A stretch of 64,000 bases of DNA, taken from positions 5,041,381 through 5,105,380 of the forward strand of contig JADWOT020000009.1 in assembly GCA_036345935.2 (NCBI GenBank). Reading direction: 5' to 3'. The DNA comes from Taenia hydatigena (taxonomy: Eukaryota > Platyhelminthes > Cestoda > Cyclophyllidea > Taeniidae). Position 1 is the stretch's first letter. The number at the start of each line of letters is the position of its first letter. A program made the position numbers and the translations under genes. Below, piece after piece: positions 38,901 through 52,500 of the stretch. The notes beneath the pieces are model-generated. The model did not search any database. It saw only the letters and a list, made by a program, of their open reading frames with translations, and was not told the origin of the DNA.

Positions 38901-41900
38901 CCAATTTTACTCCTCAAGCAGGATGTCAGCAGAGATTGCAGGCTCACCGTCTCAGGAATTGATGTTTTGGGACTCACAAGTAGCCGTTACAATCGGTGAG
39001 TGTCTAGCAAGCTGCTTACAGAGAGAATTAACTAAACAGGTGCATGAAAGCAGACTCCGAATAAAATGTGTGCAAACGAATAAACTTGCCACCAAAATGT
39101 ATTATTGCAACCACAAATACGGCACACTGATTCAGAAGAAAGCCCTCGACCGTTCCGTTTAGTTCCATGCTGCAAAATTTGTAATAAGATATACTGGAAA
39201 GCAAACCAAGTTTTTGCATTACCTTGGACAGAATGAGGCAGTAGACGCTTCCATATATGGAAGTGAGTGTCGACAACGTGGCAAAATTATACCGAATGCC
39301 ACAGCAGGGACCTTAGGTAATAGAGCCCAAGGAAAGTGAAAAATTGGAATGCTTATTTGGGTATTTTAATAGAGGCCCCAAACTTTCACTACATGTCACG
39401 GAAAAATACATTCAAAAAACATTATCCTGCCAAAGTTTGTACTGTCCAAACAAAAATTGAAAAAAATTAACATAATTCAGAAACTAGACAAGAAATGCAG
39501 CAAAAGATTCAATTTCACGTTTACATTCCCTTAACTCTTAATGCAAAAAGTATTCAAATGAAGGAATTTCATCTGAGGGCTTTAAATACAATTTAGACTA
39601 ATAATATGCGTAGAACACTCCCACAGTCAATCCCTGTATTCAAATTATCTTCCACTCTTACTAAGCAAACATAATTGGACACTGACCTGGTACTAGCACT
39701 TCCTCCAGAATATCAAAATGCAACCTGCCACGCTTCACCATTCCGACAGTAACCCATTCCCCAGGGCCATCGCGTCCAAGACAGGTAAAAATGAGCCTGC
39801 CATCGAGGAATCTTAATTGCAAGTTAATATTTAATCGTCCGTTCCTTAATTTTTACCTCATTTTGATAATGGACCTTTGCAAATGTGGCTCAGAAGGGCA
39901 CATCATTTCTGTGTTGCTTGAGTAGATTTGAGAAACTATGAGCAGGTCCAAAAATACAGCCTGGTTAACATCGCGCTCCACTAAGAATAAAAGGCTTTGA
40001 AATTTCAAGTTCTTCGCTCTAATACCAACAATTCATGGTTTTCTCTCCCTACAATTCTTTTTAGAAAATTGAAACCTTGACTCTTGAAATTAAGTAAACT
40101 TTAAAAAAGTCAATTTCTTTCATCAAATCGCCATCGGGGGTTTCAAATTGTGCTGTTTGTAGTCGGATATGTACGACCGAAATGTTCTAGCCAACGCAGA
40201 AAGAGCCAAAACAACGGTGGGATGGAGACTCTCAGAAAGAATGGATTAGCTGACAAGTTCATTTTTTGGTTGTTGCTGCTGCTGCTGCTAATCTTGCAGT
40301 CACCTTTTGAACTGACAAGGTAAATGCTACCTCCAAACCAGGAAGCCTTAGCATTAACGAGAATTTGGCCTTTGTAGTATCCTTTTCCAGAAAAATGGAC
40401 ATCACTTTTTGCGCTGTAGGGGAAGGATAATAGCACAAAATGGCAAACTTTTGTTGTGATTTTGGATAATGAGATGCAGAGGATGTGGCCATCTGAAAAA
40501 TTATCATAAGGATTTCTTGTGTATGTATGTAAGTTCTAAACGCATTTGAGCAGATGGTATAAACTACCTTTTTTGGCAAAAGCTAACTTATACCAATTCA
40601 TTGTCTAACTGGAAATTATTTTGTAGTTAATCGCCTCTTCCTGTAACACATTATGTCCCTTGATCTCGGCGATAGCTATAAAAGTCATGAATAAGTGACC
40701 GAAAATGATATTTTTGTTGCTTTCACTAAAAGCATAAAACATTAAGTATGCACTTTCGAGCATTGAAGCTTTTCAGAAAGCAGAAAATATCGACGCATAG
40801 AAGGAGATTTGAAAACTCACTAGGAAATGCAGGTACCTACAACATCCATAATTCTACAAGCATTCACTATCTACTAACAAACAGAGTAGATGTGAATTTT
40901 GTACAATGACTTTCTTCCTTTGAAATCCAAAAGCAGGACATCACGGGTGCTGTGGGGTGGAGAGGTAACTCAAAGAACGTTCCACATCTTGTTTTTCGAA
41001 GAACTCATTGAGTTGGCTGAAATGGCCACCTCAACTCGCATGGCCTTCGTATTAATTAGTGTTATATCCTAAATGCCGCTGGGAATAAGCCTGTTATGGA
41101 AGTTTTATTGGATCGTTCCCCTAATAGCCTTTTTATGTGGGCATCTTGTACCTCTGGAGTCATCCTAAACAGTAATGAGACGTACAACAGAACGATGTGT
41201 TTAAATTGAGTACACGATTTCCCTGACCTTTACAATTCCCAATACTTTGGCGTCTACGCCGGTGATATCCATACTACTTTCCAACAATAGATCCGACTTT
41301 AAACTTATTTAGCCCAAGTCTTAAGAAAAAACCGAAGTACCGACGAAAATCACTTGCTGAGCGCCCGATTTATACGCGGTATGGGCATGTTCTGGTTGTT
41401 CTCACCACCCAAAAGTTTTAGCAAGGGCAATTCGTATTTTCCTCGTCCAAGCAACCGGGCAAGGTGTTTGCTATCTCGCCCACCAGGAGACGCATTTCTT
41501 GTCCTCGCCGCTGCAGCCATCGCATCTCAAATCAAACTCACTACATGGGCATCCATGTGTCACTCAGGTAAATGAAAGCGTGATTCACTGGCCATGGCTG
41601 TCCCATGCGATGGCTCCCTCCAGGATTAAGAGGATATTTCAAGACCACCGATTCATCAAATTGCGTTTCACGACAACTAGGGCAACATATTTTCAACAAG
41701 AACCCATTCCTACAGAAGTCACGGAGCGATATCTTTTTTAGCCCCGTGCATGATTTCAGTAGCCTACATAGCGCCTTAAAGTGACCGCAAAATGGCTATT
41801 TCATATGTCCTATTTGCATGCTTTGAGGCGACTTGATGATTCAATTGCTTTACAATGCCTTCAAAGACAAATTTTTTGGCACATCGGCACCCGTTAAATG

Positions 41901-44900
41901 TTAACGGAAAGGTTAAATTTAACGAAAACTAAAGGAGTTTTATTCGACTGTTTGTAGATCAGAAACAAAAGCGATGAATCTATTTTATCTTCTGGTCAAT
42001 TCACTACTTTTCTACGTTGCATAAGGGATTCTTATTGAGGAAAATAATAAAGCACCCAACTTTTTTAGAATAACAAATAAGATGTGCAGATTGTAAAACT
42101 ACAAAAAAGGCGTGAATCCATGTTCCCTCAAGGCTTTTTTTGTAGCATTTCCCTTGCGATACTGAAAGGAAACTGAATTTTGAGATAGAGAGAAAGGAGT
42201 AGGAGTGTAGAGCAACGCTTTTCTGAGAGGCTTAAGCCTTTCTAAAGGAGCAATTAATCAAACCTCTCAGTTAAGGGCTGGGGACAGAACAAGCGAGGCC
42301 TCCCACGAACCTGTTATAAAATTACGTCTTCTTTAGATTAATCTTGAATCCATGTGTGCACGTATAAACAGGGCAACGGAGTCCTGGTATAATTCCAGAC
42401 ACCTAGTTTCCATATCAAAACATGAATCTAGTTAGAAAACTGCCTGAACGGAGTATTAGAGTTTGACAGTCAAACAACAAATCATTGATAGTGTTGGTAC
42501 TAGCACCATTTGATTAGCCTTTTTTAAAATTCAGTGATAAAGGCATGAAACCGCAAAGATGAACTTGGCCAATGAGCTTATACTGACAGTTTAGCGACAA
42601 AACCTTCGACCATTGTCAATAATAATGGACTAGGAATCTTTTCTAGGTGCTTAGGTGAATCACAGACCTGCGCTTTTTTGGACTTTCGTCCCTTACGGTG
42701 ACCTGGTGCTGTGACTAGTTAGAAGTAGGGCGATGCGGCTCTGGTGTAGGGAAGAATTTTTAGTCAACTACGCACAAGATCAAGCCAATGCCAATGTAAA
42801 ACTCACACACACGAAAAACAATTTGCAGGCAGTTTATCTCCACAAAAAGAAAATGTCACAAATCAGTGGCCTCTAAATAAGAAAATGTGTAAAATATTTA
42901 GTTAACGAAATGTGCGTTAAATCAAAATGATGGGCTTTATGGCCAAAATGACGTGTGTAAAGACTATTTCAGATATTTTACATAAAAAAACAGCATATAA
43001 GTGTCAGCTTTTAGGCAATGATTAAGACTTAAAATACATATTGTGGACACAAAACCAGTTAACACCTTTGTGAGGAAACACATAATTCATGAGATCACTT
43101 GAAACTTGCCGTAGCAACCTTTACGGAGCTTCTGAAGTATTGCAGATACGCGCGCACCGATGCACCAATAATGCAGAGGAAAATATAGTTTCAATGTTTG
43201 AACATAATAAATTTACTTTTAGGCAAAAAACGCTGCCAAAACTGGGCTAAGGGGCTTAGGAATACTTCGTTCTCGTAGGCAAACCCCATCAATAACATAA
43301 CCCATTTAGAAGATTGGAATCGAATGCACTCTTGTTGGGAAGGCATGCTGACTCTCGCAAATGGGAGATTGTTAAAATGATGTTCCCACAAATTAGGTTT
43401 TGGGTCCGTAAGTACATGCACCTTATTATTCTGGGTTGGAAAGTAAAATTACAATCACTGGTTTTGTGCTATTAATGTTATTTATTCTTCGAGAAGGCGA
43501 GTCATTTTCCCCCTACCTCCTTTCTATTCATCCCCACAACAAAATTTTAGCCAAGGCATTTCCTCCTACCGACGGAAAAGCCCACATTTCTTGAATAAGC
43601 TCTAAGATGGGAGAGGGGGGAGGACAGGCGATTATTCATTGCCTTTTATTCACCTCCGTTGGGCAATGTGTGTGGTCTCTCGGTGCGTGAATTATGATAA
43701 ATCGTGTACACGAAAAAGCCTCGCAACTGCTAGATGGAAGGGAGAGAGCGGGTGAGGGAGCGTGTGATGCTTGGGTTAGCGATGGGTAAAAACGAAGTGC
43801 CTGAATTTGATCCCACGTACCGCTTTCGTTTTAGAAAAAAAAACTACTGAGGACTTATATTCCATCTGCAAGCTGTGCTAAGCCACACACGCGGACGTAC
43901 GCAGAGAACATCCATCTAGATCATGTTGTTAGACTGGCGCTGGTGGCCAACACGATCGTCCCACCTGTCAACTCGCTTGTTTCCCTTCCCACCGGCCCAA
44001 CTTTCTTCTACCTACCCACTTACCTACCGCAGACTATCGCGCCAAAGGAGGCAAAATGAAAATAAAGGGATTATAATGGATGAGGCGAAAAACCCTACAA
44101 CTACGTGTTGTCCGCTAGCATTGTATCTAAATTGTGGATCGGTGATGAGGTGTGCTGAAAAAAGTGGAAGTAGCATGCCAATTAGCACAGGATTAGTGGT
44201 ATAGCATCAGCAACAAATTGGGATAACTGGGTATGCTTTTGCTTAAAATATTGGCATTAATTAATTTTATTGAGTGCAATCTTTCATCCTTTATTTACTA
44301 TTTCTGCCCAACATGTTCAGGAACTTATTGTACGGCTCAATCAACAAAGACCAAACGCTCTTTTATGTATTTTTTTTCTGTTTGCAGTGTAGTTTGTCCT
44401 GCTTTTAAATGTGAACTTATCCCATTCATAATCTGCTGCATTGCGTGCTTGAGAGTTTAAGTGAATAACGTCTAGGTAACCTCGCTTGTAAATGGAGATT
44501 TATTTTCGCTGCGCCTTATTTTCGAGGCTGAGGGCAGTCTCTTCACGAGTTCGGGTCACCTTTCTGATGAATTGTTAACTTGCTCTTTATTTCTACTTAA
44601 ACGTTTTTGTTCAACATCTTAAAGTCGAGACCCTGAAAAAAGGTGAAGAAGATTGTCCCGACTACGATTAAGCTATTTTACTCAGTGTTTGCCCTTTTGA
44701 GCCACACGGAGATTTCGTGTGTGCAGCATAAAAGTGTAATGTCACACCGCTTAAATTTAAGGTGAGAAGATAGGCTATGCTAAGCATTATATCACTAAGA
44801 CTTTCACAAATTTTCGAACGCGATCAAGTTTGCGAAAAAGACTCGTCTAGTCAAAAGCAAAATAGCATAAAAGTATCATTTTTTGTTGGCTTCGTTTCTG

Positions 44901-47900
44901 CAATAGAGTAGGCGGATATTGCCACACCCGCCAACCAGAACGGCTGCGTCAGTGAATAGGTTTTTGTGTGGTCAAACCAAATTGCCTACTTCAGGTGGGA
45001 ACTGAAGTAGGTAGATGCCGGTTTTAATCCGTAGCTAAAATTTTGCAATAAATTAAGGTTGATAAAATGGAGAATTTAAAAGCAATTATACGCCTTTTGA
45101 GTTACAGAATAACCAAGCTAACTAAATTTTGTCCTCACAAGGGCATACCAATTGCAAAGGTTATGCCCCCATAGCTTGAGTCACAAGAGTACAGAAAAGC
45201 TGTTTTGATTAAAATATTAATGGGAAATTTCATAGACATACCTTCTGATGCTTCACAGAATTCAACTCTGAAAGCGCCATTGTTTTAGATTTAGTTTTGA
45301 AATTAGTCTATCAAGAGCACAAAATGCAGTTTGAGGCGGCAGCACAAATATTCACGCTAATGCTAAATGAGTATCTCAGGGTGCTTGAAGATACTTAAAA
45401 ACTCCTCTATTACCTTTGAAGTAATGTTGGTGAAACACCAACAGAACAGATTTCTTACGCACCGTCGACGCGACCATGAAGTTCTATCAAGCTTGCCATC
45501 AATGATCAAAATAAAAGTAGCATTTTATCTATGAAGTAATTGAAGCTTATCCTCAATAGAGTATTGTGTGAACCCTGAACCCTCCATGTAGTTCAATAAA
45601 AGGAGTTCAGGAAGAGTAGCACTGAAGGTCAAAATAATATATCTTGAAAGTTTCATCAGGAATTGAAGCGACTGATCAAGTGGCTAGTTGCATTGACTGC
45701 CCTCGCATGTTCTTAAATCCTGGGGCTATTGTGAGCAGGGAATGCACCACTCTTTGTCTGCATGTAGATGTCTCCGTGGTTTAGTAATAACGAATTTGCA
45801 TGGCTAGGAATAGACCGCATTGACATCCATTGCGCCTCCATTAGAGATTTAACACTAAGTACGCGTCGTATTCAATGCCTTGAATGCTCTTTCTGACGTA
45901 CCGAAAGCACGTATTCCATTTGGTTTCTAAATCTTCTCGATCGCGCCTCAACAAAGGTTTCGTCGGAAAAGACTAATGAAACTTCTGAATTTCTTACCAA
46001 GCGCCTCTGGACATAAGTTACAAAAACAGACAGACCCTGAAATACAGTAATTTTTAAACAAGTTCATCTATTTCCATTTAAGACTCGTTCCATTTTGTCA
46101 AAATTTTTAGTAGTTAGCATGGCAATTTTTCATAGTTAACTTTTGTCAAACATCCTTCTTGCTGATAGCTGCGTTCTGAAAGGCACACGCAGTTATGAGC
46201 TTTTGAAAGTTTTTAGACTTCACGGTGTGCCATGTTGATCAGAGCCGTTTTCCTGAGATGCGCTTAGTGCATAAACCATGGAAGTAGACGCACAAAGACG
46301 TGGAGGGTCGGGCCTTTGCAGAAGTGGGCATGCTACGCAAAGCATGTTCTAACAAAGTTAAAATTGCACTTTACATCTAAATGTATTTACGATGTGCGTC
46401 AAGTGTATTTGAATTAAAAGTGCAATATCGCCCTGTAAAATTTCAAAAGGAGCATCTTGACAGTAAAACTCGTGCTGATTGAATTTGGCCATTGCAAGAA
46501 TCATTATGCAGCTTCACTTTGAGACTACTAATCAAAGTGGACGAAAAATCTAGTAAGGCAGCCAGTGCCTCTGATCTTAAGGCAGGCAAGACAATAATAG
46601 GATTATTTCTGCCCGAAATTATCCACTCACGAAAACTAGATTAGCTCTGCTCACCTAACGTCGCAAGGGATCTTATCAGTATTGCTTCTAGGCCGTCGAC
46701 ACCGACTTATTTTCCCCTCAACGAATGCCGCTTTAGCACTGTTGCATCTAATTCGAAGGGAGAGTTTTACTGCTCCCTGAGCAACTCGCAAAGGGGGAGT
46801 TGCAATAAAATTTGATTTGCACAAGGAAACTAACAACATTGTACTAAGGCACTAACTTATTTAACTTCATTAAAACGCAACTGTTTAAATGCTTGAGCAC
46901 CATCAAACTCCCTGGCTTGTTGTGGAACAACTAAAAATTGATGAAACTTTCTCTCAGAAATGGAATTATACCTTTCATAGATGTAATTCTATTGCGTGAA
47001 TGAACTTTCTTAATAATTAGAAGCTACTCTAGTATATGGAATGATTTCTTGATTGCATTGAAAAGTTGTATCCCCAATAGCCTTCATCCCTCTAACGTTG
47101 AGAGATCAGTTAAGAGCTCAGCTACATTTTAAAAAAAACTGAATGGACTAGGTTTCAACATCAACAGATATTGCAAAGCTTTCCTCCTGGTACATTGAGG
47201 TTTCTCAAGCTGCAGAAATAATTTTCGTGTTCTTACTGACAATATATGTTTTGTCGCCGCGGGCTTATTCTTTTTAATGTGGCTATCAATTTACAATGCT
47301 TTTAGTTATTTTTTCGACTCAGCTACAGTCTATTGTCCTTAAAATTAACAAAAAGTGGTTGAAATGATTAAATGTGTTTTTTATTTGTTGTGGACATTTT
47401 GAAAACACGACCTCGAGCTCGAGCGCACACTCAAACACTCACAGGAGGTTCCTGACATGTGGCCGCTCGAACCGGGAGCGGCGGGGTGATTTGACCACCC
47501 ACCTTGTCGCTAAGGCAACAGTAGATGAGAAAAGAAGTAATGTGAGGCTGAGCGAGAGACACCAGCGTGCGATCCGCCCTCTCCACCTGTAGTCATGCCA
47601 TGTTCGCGCACCCCACAGCAACTGGCCCATACCTCCTGTGCACGCCCTCAGACGAGCACTGTCTCATGGCAGAATGAATGTTAAACGGCCGCTAGGTAAG
47701 GGTTCCATTGCCAAATCTAATCAGAAGTTTTTTAAAAAACCATGTTAATTGAGCATCTTCCTGAAATCAAGTTTAGTTGTTTTCTCTGAAGGCGAATGCT
47801 TCCAGCAAATGTAAAGAGCAAGCATTGTCTCACACTTGTCAATAGGGAGGACTGAATGGTCAAAAGTAATGTTTTACATTTAATGTCTGTGATTGAAACA

Positions 47901-49380
47901 AACATTGCAAACGATTGACTAATGCATCCGACTAACTTCGATCAAAATTTGCATCCAGAGCTAACTAGTTAAATGCATATATAGTCATATGACGGTATTT
48001 CAATTTACGCTACCTTACTGATTTACTTCACTGCTTAAGCTTAAAAAGAAAGGAACAAGGTTCCTTAACTATCCAGCTGGCTTTGTTGCTTCGCGAACTA
48101 CCGAATTCCGGGACCCATCTACCACGATTACATCAGCGCATGGCAATGGGCAGAAGGAAGCAAGATTAAGACCTTCGCAGATAGGCTGGAAAATCGCCCA
48201 AAAGGTCACTCCGCTTTGGACAGATAATGTAAATAAATTCGTGATAAATTTGGAGAGTAAATAGGAAAATTTTGTAGGGGAAGTAAGTCAAGAAGAGAAT
48301 CCCGCAATTTGACGTTACTCAATTACACCGAATGACGCGTTTGAGAAAAGAGGCCTTGTAACTTTAAATTACGAAGTTGATATTAGTGCAAAATATCCTC
48401 ACTTTCCTCTTAATTTTACACAATCCTTATTTTAAATCTTAAATCTAGCAAATCAGCAACAGAGACTCTATGAAAGCATGTACTTCTACGGAAAGCTCAT
48501 TTAAATAGATTCTCCTATATTTTGTTTGGAAATTTCCACCCAGTTACTATTATTTTCATTTGAAATTTTTCAAAATTAGGCTTTTTTATAGAACAAATTA
48601 CATGGTAAATCGCTAAGTTGTTTCCTCTTTTAAACGTTGTAGAGACGTTATATAAAGTGGGAACAAATTTTCCGGGTAAACAGGCCTCTAACGGACGCCG
48701 CCTTGATCTTTAATACATAAAGTCCACCGGCTAAAGCGAAGTGATAGACCTTGGAAAACTAGCGATTACCTCTTCATTTAAAATAAAAGTAAACTGTTGT
48801 TTTCAGTAACGCTTTGTCCTCACAATTCACTCATAAAAGTAATAACAACCAGTGCATTTTATCATTTGCTCTTGAACATGCGCTTCTACAAACCAAGTTC
48901 CGTTTCTCCTGTTATCCTAGCTTCCCTTTTGATAAGCAGGCATCAGGTGGTCTGCGATTGCTTTAGTGAGGCCCCCCACATTTAGGTTTTCAATTTTGTG
49001 AAACGATTTGGTCCCACCTACTGATCCCTATTTCAATTGCGCACAATTTAGACTGGTATTTTTGCCCGCTTAAGTTGTATTTGACAACGTCAGTCTGTAA
49101 GCAACCGATTTAAGAGTCGCAAGGCTAGTATTACCACTAAACGCCTTTTCGACAATGCATATTAAGTAAGGATTGAATAGTGATGATTTTATTTGGCTAT
49201 AAAATTTTTGAGATACGAAAAGATTTGGCTGATTGCTGCGTTCGATCAATCATACGTCTAATGCATATTCAAATTGCTAGCAAAGTATTCAATTTGATGG
49301 ATTTGTAAATAATCAGCACGTTTGGGTCATTTAATTTTCGAAATTCTCTATCAACATTTCGGTACCGTAAGCGTTATCCT

Positions 49381-49500
49381 TCTCTAAAGATTAAAGGAGA
49401 TAGAGTACTCGGGCAGAATACATGTATTATTGGCGCACTGAAGATCTAGGATGCCCAGGGGACATGCCGCCCCACGGAAGGACAAGGATGGGCTTTTAGG
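49381..49500 (+). repeat. Possible highly diverged copy of the SINE-like module
   Basis: AAAGGAGATAGAGTACTCGG followed by GCAGAATACATGTATTATTGG parallels AAAAGAAGGCAGAATACTAGGG, then GTAGAATATATATATTCAACGG, at 26840. A CC(G)CCCACG-like block follows in both. The similarity is short and this call is tentative. Confidence 0.3.
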
Positions 49501-52500
49501 TGCCCGCAGAATCAAAATAAGGAATTTAGCAACTAATCAAAGCATTGCATAGTCGCCCTCCCCTTTTGAACATCGTCCCTCGCTTTGTCCATCATAGCGT
49601 AGTCGGTGCTATAAAACGCTCACTAGCCAATCGTGCCAGTCATCAAATTTTGCGCGCATTTGCCACATCCACTGGATCGGGAGTTTCACCTTGTTCGGGG
49701 ACTGCATTGAGGGAAAGGAGGATTGTGCTATCCATCTCGTATGTCCACCGCTAGTTGTAAGAACACTGATCTAAAAGCAATCATTTAATAAGAGACGGAT
49801 TTTGAAATAGTTTTGTGGGAACTAGGTTTCGCCTCTGTTCATCCTTGCCAATGTATTCTCACTTTGCTGCGGTCCAGCTAACAGAGAAGTGGAGAGGGTG
49901 TCGCTTGTTCATTAAGTTGACATCGTTATCCAAGTATCGTAGGCAGCTCTGTAACAAACCTTTTAAGCCGGTTTACAACTGGTATCAGCTCAGTTGTCAA
50001 TAGCATTCCTGCCGAAAACCAAACTGGATTGTTGTCGAGAGTAGACACCATTTTCAGCCCTCCTGTTGGGAGACTGCACTGATTATCCCACTCCTATCAT
50101 TCGCTCATTTTGCATCGTATTATTGTTTTGCAACCATCAATAGAAATAATCGGGTTTGCTTTCTGCTGCCAACGATGTAGCGCCTCGAGATTTCTCTGAA
50201 GATGAAAAATGGCACAATGCTGGGACAGGAAAGGAGTTGCCGATATACGGAATGGCTGAGGGGCTATTTGCATGTCGCCCAGCTGAGGTACGGGGGCGGA
50301 GCTCTGAAAACCTTTGATTCAAAATAGTCAAAACACCACATCACCTTACCTAAAGTCCTATTTGTTTTGAAGAATAAAGTAACACAAAATCCAAGTTAAC
50401 AACAGACGACTATCTTGAATTTCAGTCAACGTTGGGGCTTTACGGGAATACGCGAAATAAATCCTTAGGAATTGCCCTGGAACCCTGGTTACACATCTTT
50501 CCCATCTGAGGCGCATAAGGTCTCGCCAAAGTAATTAAATAGGTACTCCAAATCGAGTTCATCATGCACCAGGAAGCGTACAACAGGCCTCTAAGAACTC
50601 TCGAATAAGGCTTCACGTGACCACTGTTTACCAAAAAATGATGCTGTATTTACGTTAATGTCTTATTTACGTTCATGCCTCGGCATTGACTTATGACTGT
50701 TGACTAAATACACTCGCATTTCCACAAATTTGATAAATGCTAGCTCCTCGCTAGATAGGCACATTATCAAGATATCAAGCCTATAATTACTTGAGGAATA
50801 TTTCATTATTATCCCTACAAAATTTTATTGGGACTTGCCGCACAATACAGTAGCATCTGCGAGGAATTGTGTCAGTCGGGATGCTACACTAATAAAGGCA
50901 CCTATCAATGTTGCAGTTTTCTCTTTATCGTTTGGGCAGAGTCCAAACGTTAGAGACACTTTTAGCCTTAGACTACTATTTCACTTTGGTACCATTTAGG
51001 CATTAAAATACAACATTAATGACAAAATCATGGCGAGATTTTTGCCTGCAATTCACTTCTACTCTGATTTGGCGCATTAATAAAGTGCCGCACAAAATTC
51101 GTGGATTTGGGGATAAGCAAAGTTCCTGTCTGGGAGAGGATATAAAAGATGGTATTTGAAAAGCGCATTGCCTGTGAAGTGGAACGGTTGGTGGGTAATG
51201 GGAGGCTGTTGACGTTCCGCTGCCGAATCGACTCGACACGTCTGGGGAAGCATTGCTTGAGTCAGCGATGACTAGGCTCCCTTCCTCTGACGACGAGTTG
51301 CCATTAAACCTTCAAAATAACCAACTGTAAACCTAATGTAATAGCTGGAGTGTCAGTTAGATATGAAGTTTTTTGTTATCGATAACGTGTTTGAATATCT
51401 ACTTAAGCATGCTAAAAGTGTCCACTGATACCCATAGAAAATGATGCATCTATTTACCAGTTAGACACCGTGTCCTGGTGTATCTATTAGGCATTTACTC
51501 TCTATTGGTGGATGCATATCTATAGGAAACAAAAATTGATAGTTTTACATCTAATTTTCCCTTTTTGACTGTGAAAAATGAGTATTGACACTCAAGCATG
51601 AGTGAAATGGAAATCAGTATACCCTCACACATAATCTTCAGGTGAGCCTTTTTCGTTGGTTTGGAGAAGCCTATAATTATGGTGAACATTTAGTTGTGAT
51701 GTCCTTTCCGGATGACACTTGTGAGGCTTCTGACTAGAAAATAGCGAGAGATCCCCACAAGGTGGAGTCACCTAGGCGGCAAACCCAATGCATATATCGC
51801 TTGTACTCCTCCACCATAAGAGCCTAACTGCTGCTGCAATATCGCTAACTGCTCCGAACTTCAACTTCCCACTCCCTTCCCCTTAGAGATGGATTTCTTA
51901 GCCGTTGGTAGGCAAGCTTTTCCGTGGAAGAATATTGTAAGTCGTAAGTGACTTTGGTGCATTCTCTTCCAGGCTCCAGACTTATAGTTCCGGTGTACAA
52001 GTACTTGTAAGAGTTCATTTTAGCCCATATAAATAATATTTCCCCATAAATACCAGCAGGTAGTAAAGCCCTATTGTTTAGCATTTGCCAATATAATACA
52101 CGAAATATTATTTCGTTTGTTGGCATTTTTTGTTGTGAAGCCAGGTTTTCGTTGATTAAAGTCTAGTATTTGTCGTCCCATTAGAGTGGAGGGGATGAGC
52201 CAGCTATTTCTTCCACTAGAACTTGAAAGCGATAACCAGACAATTATGGCCATCGCTACTGAACTTCCTTTAACTGGAAATGTTTTGCGGATAACTGGAA
52301 CTCCTTGACGCAGTTTCATTCTACCGTATATGGTGGTTAAACTTTGGACCGATTAATGCGTATTTTTGAATATGGCGATCATGTGATTTCCAAGGTAGCA
52401 TTGCAGCAGAATCCACTACCCCGCTTTCCAAGGAGCATAAACCACTTCACGCCTATATTTCCAAGACCTGCAATTCCTATTGGACCCTCAAGACGAACCC

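Noticed and set aside
51845..52319. Two overlapping minus-strand frames of 93 and 82 codons suggesting a retroelement
   Set aside because: Neither shows reverse transcriptase, integrase or gag motifs, and there are no flanking repeats.
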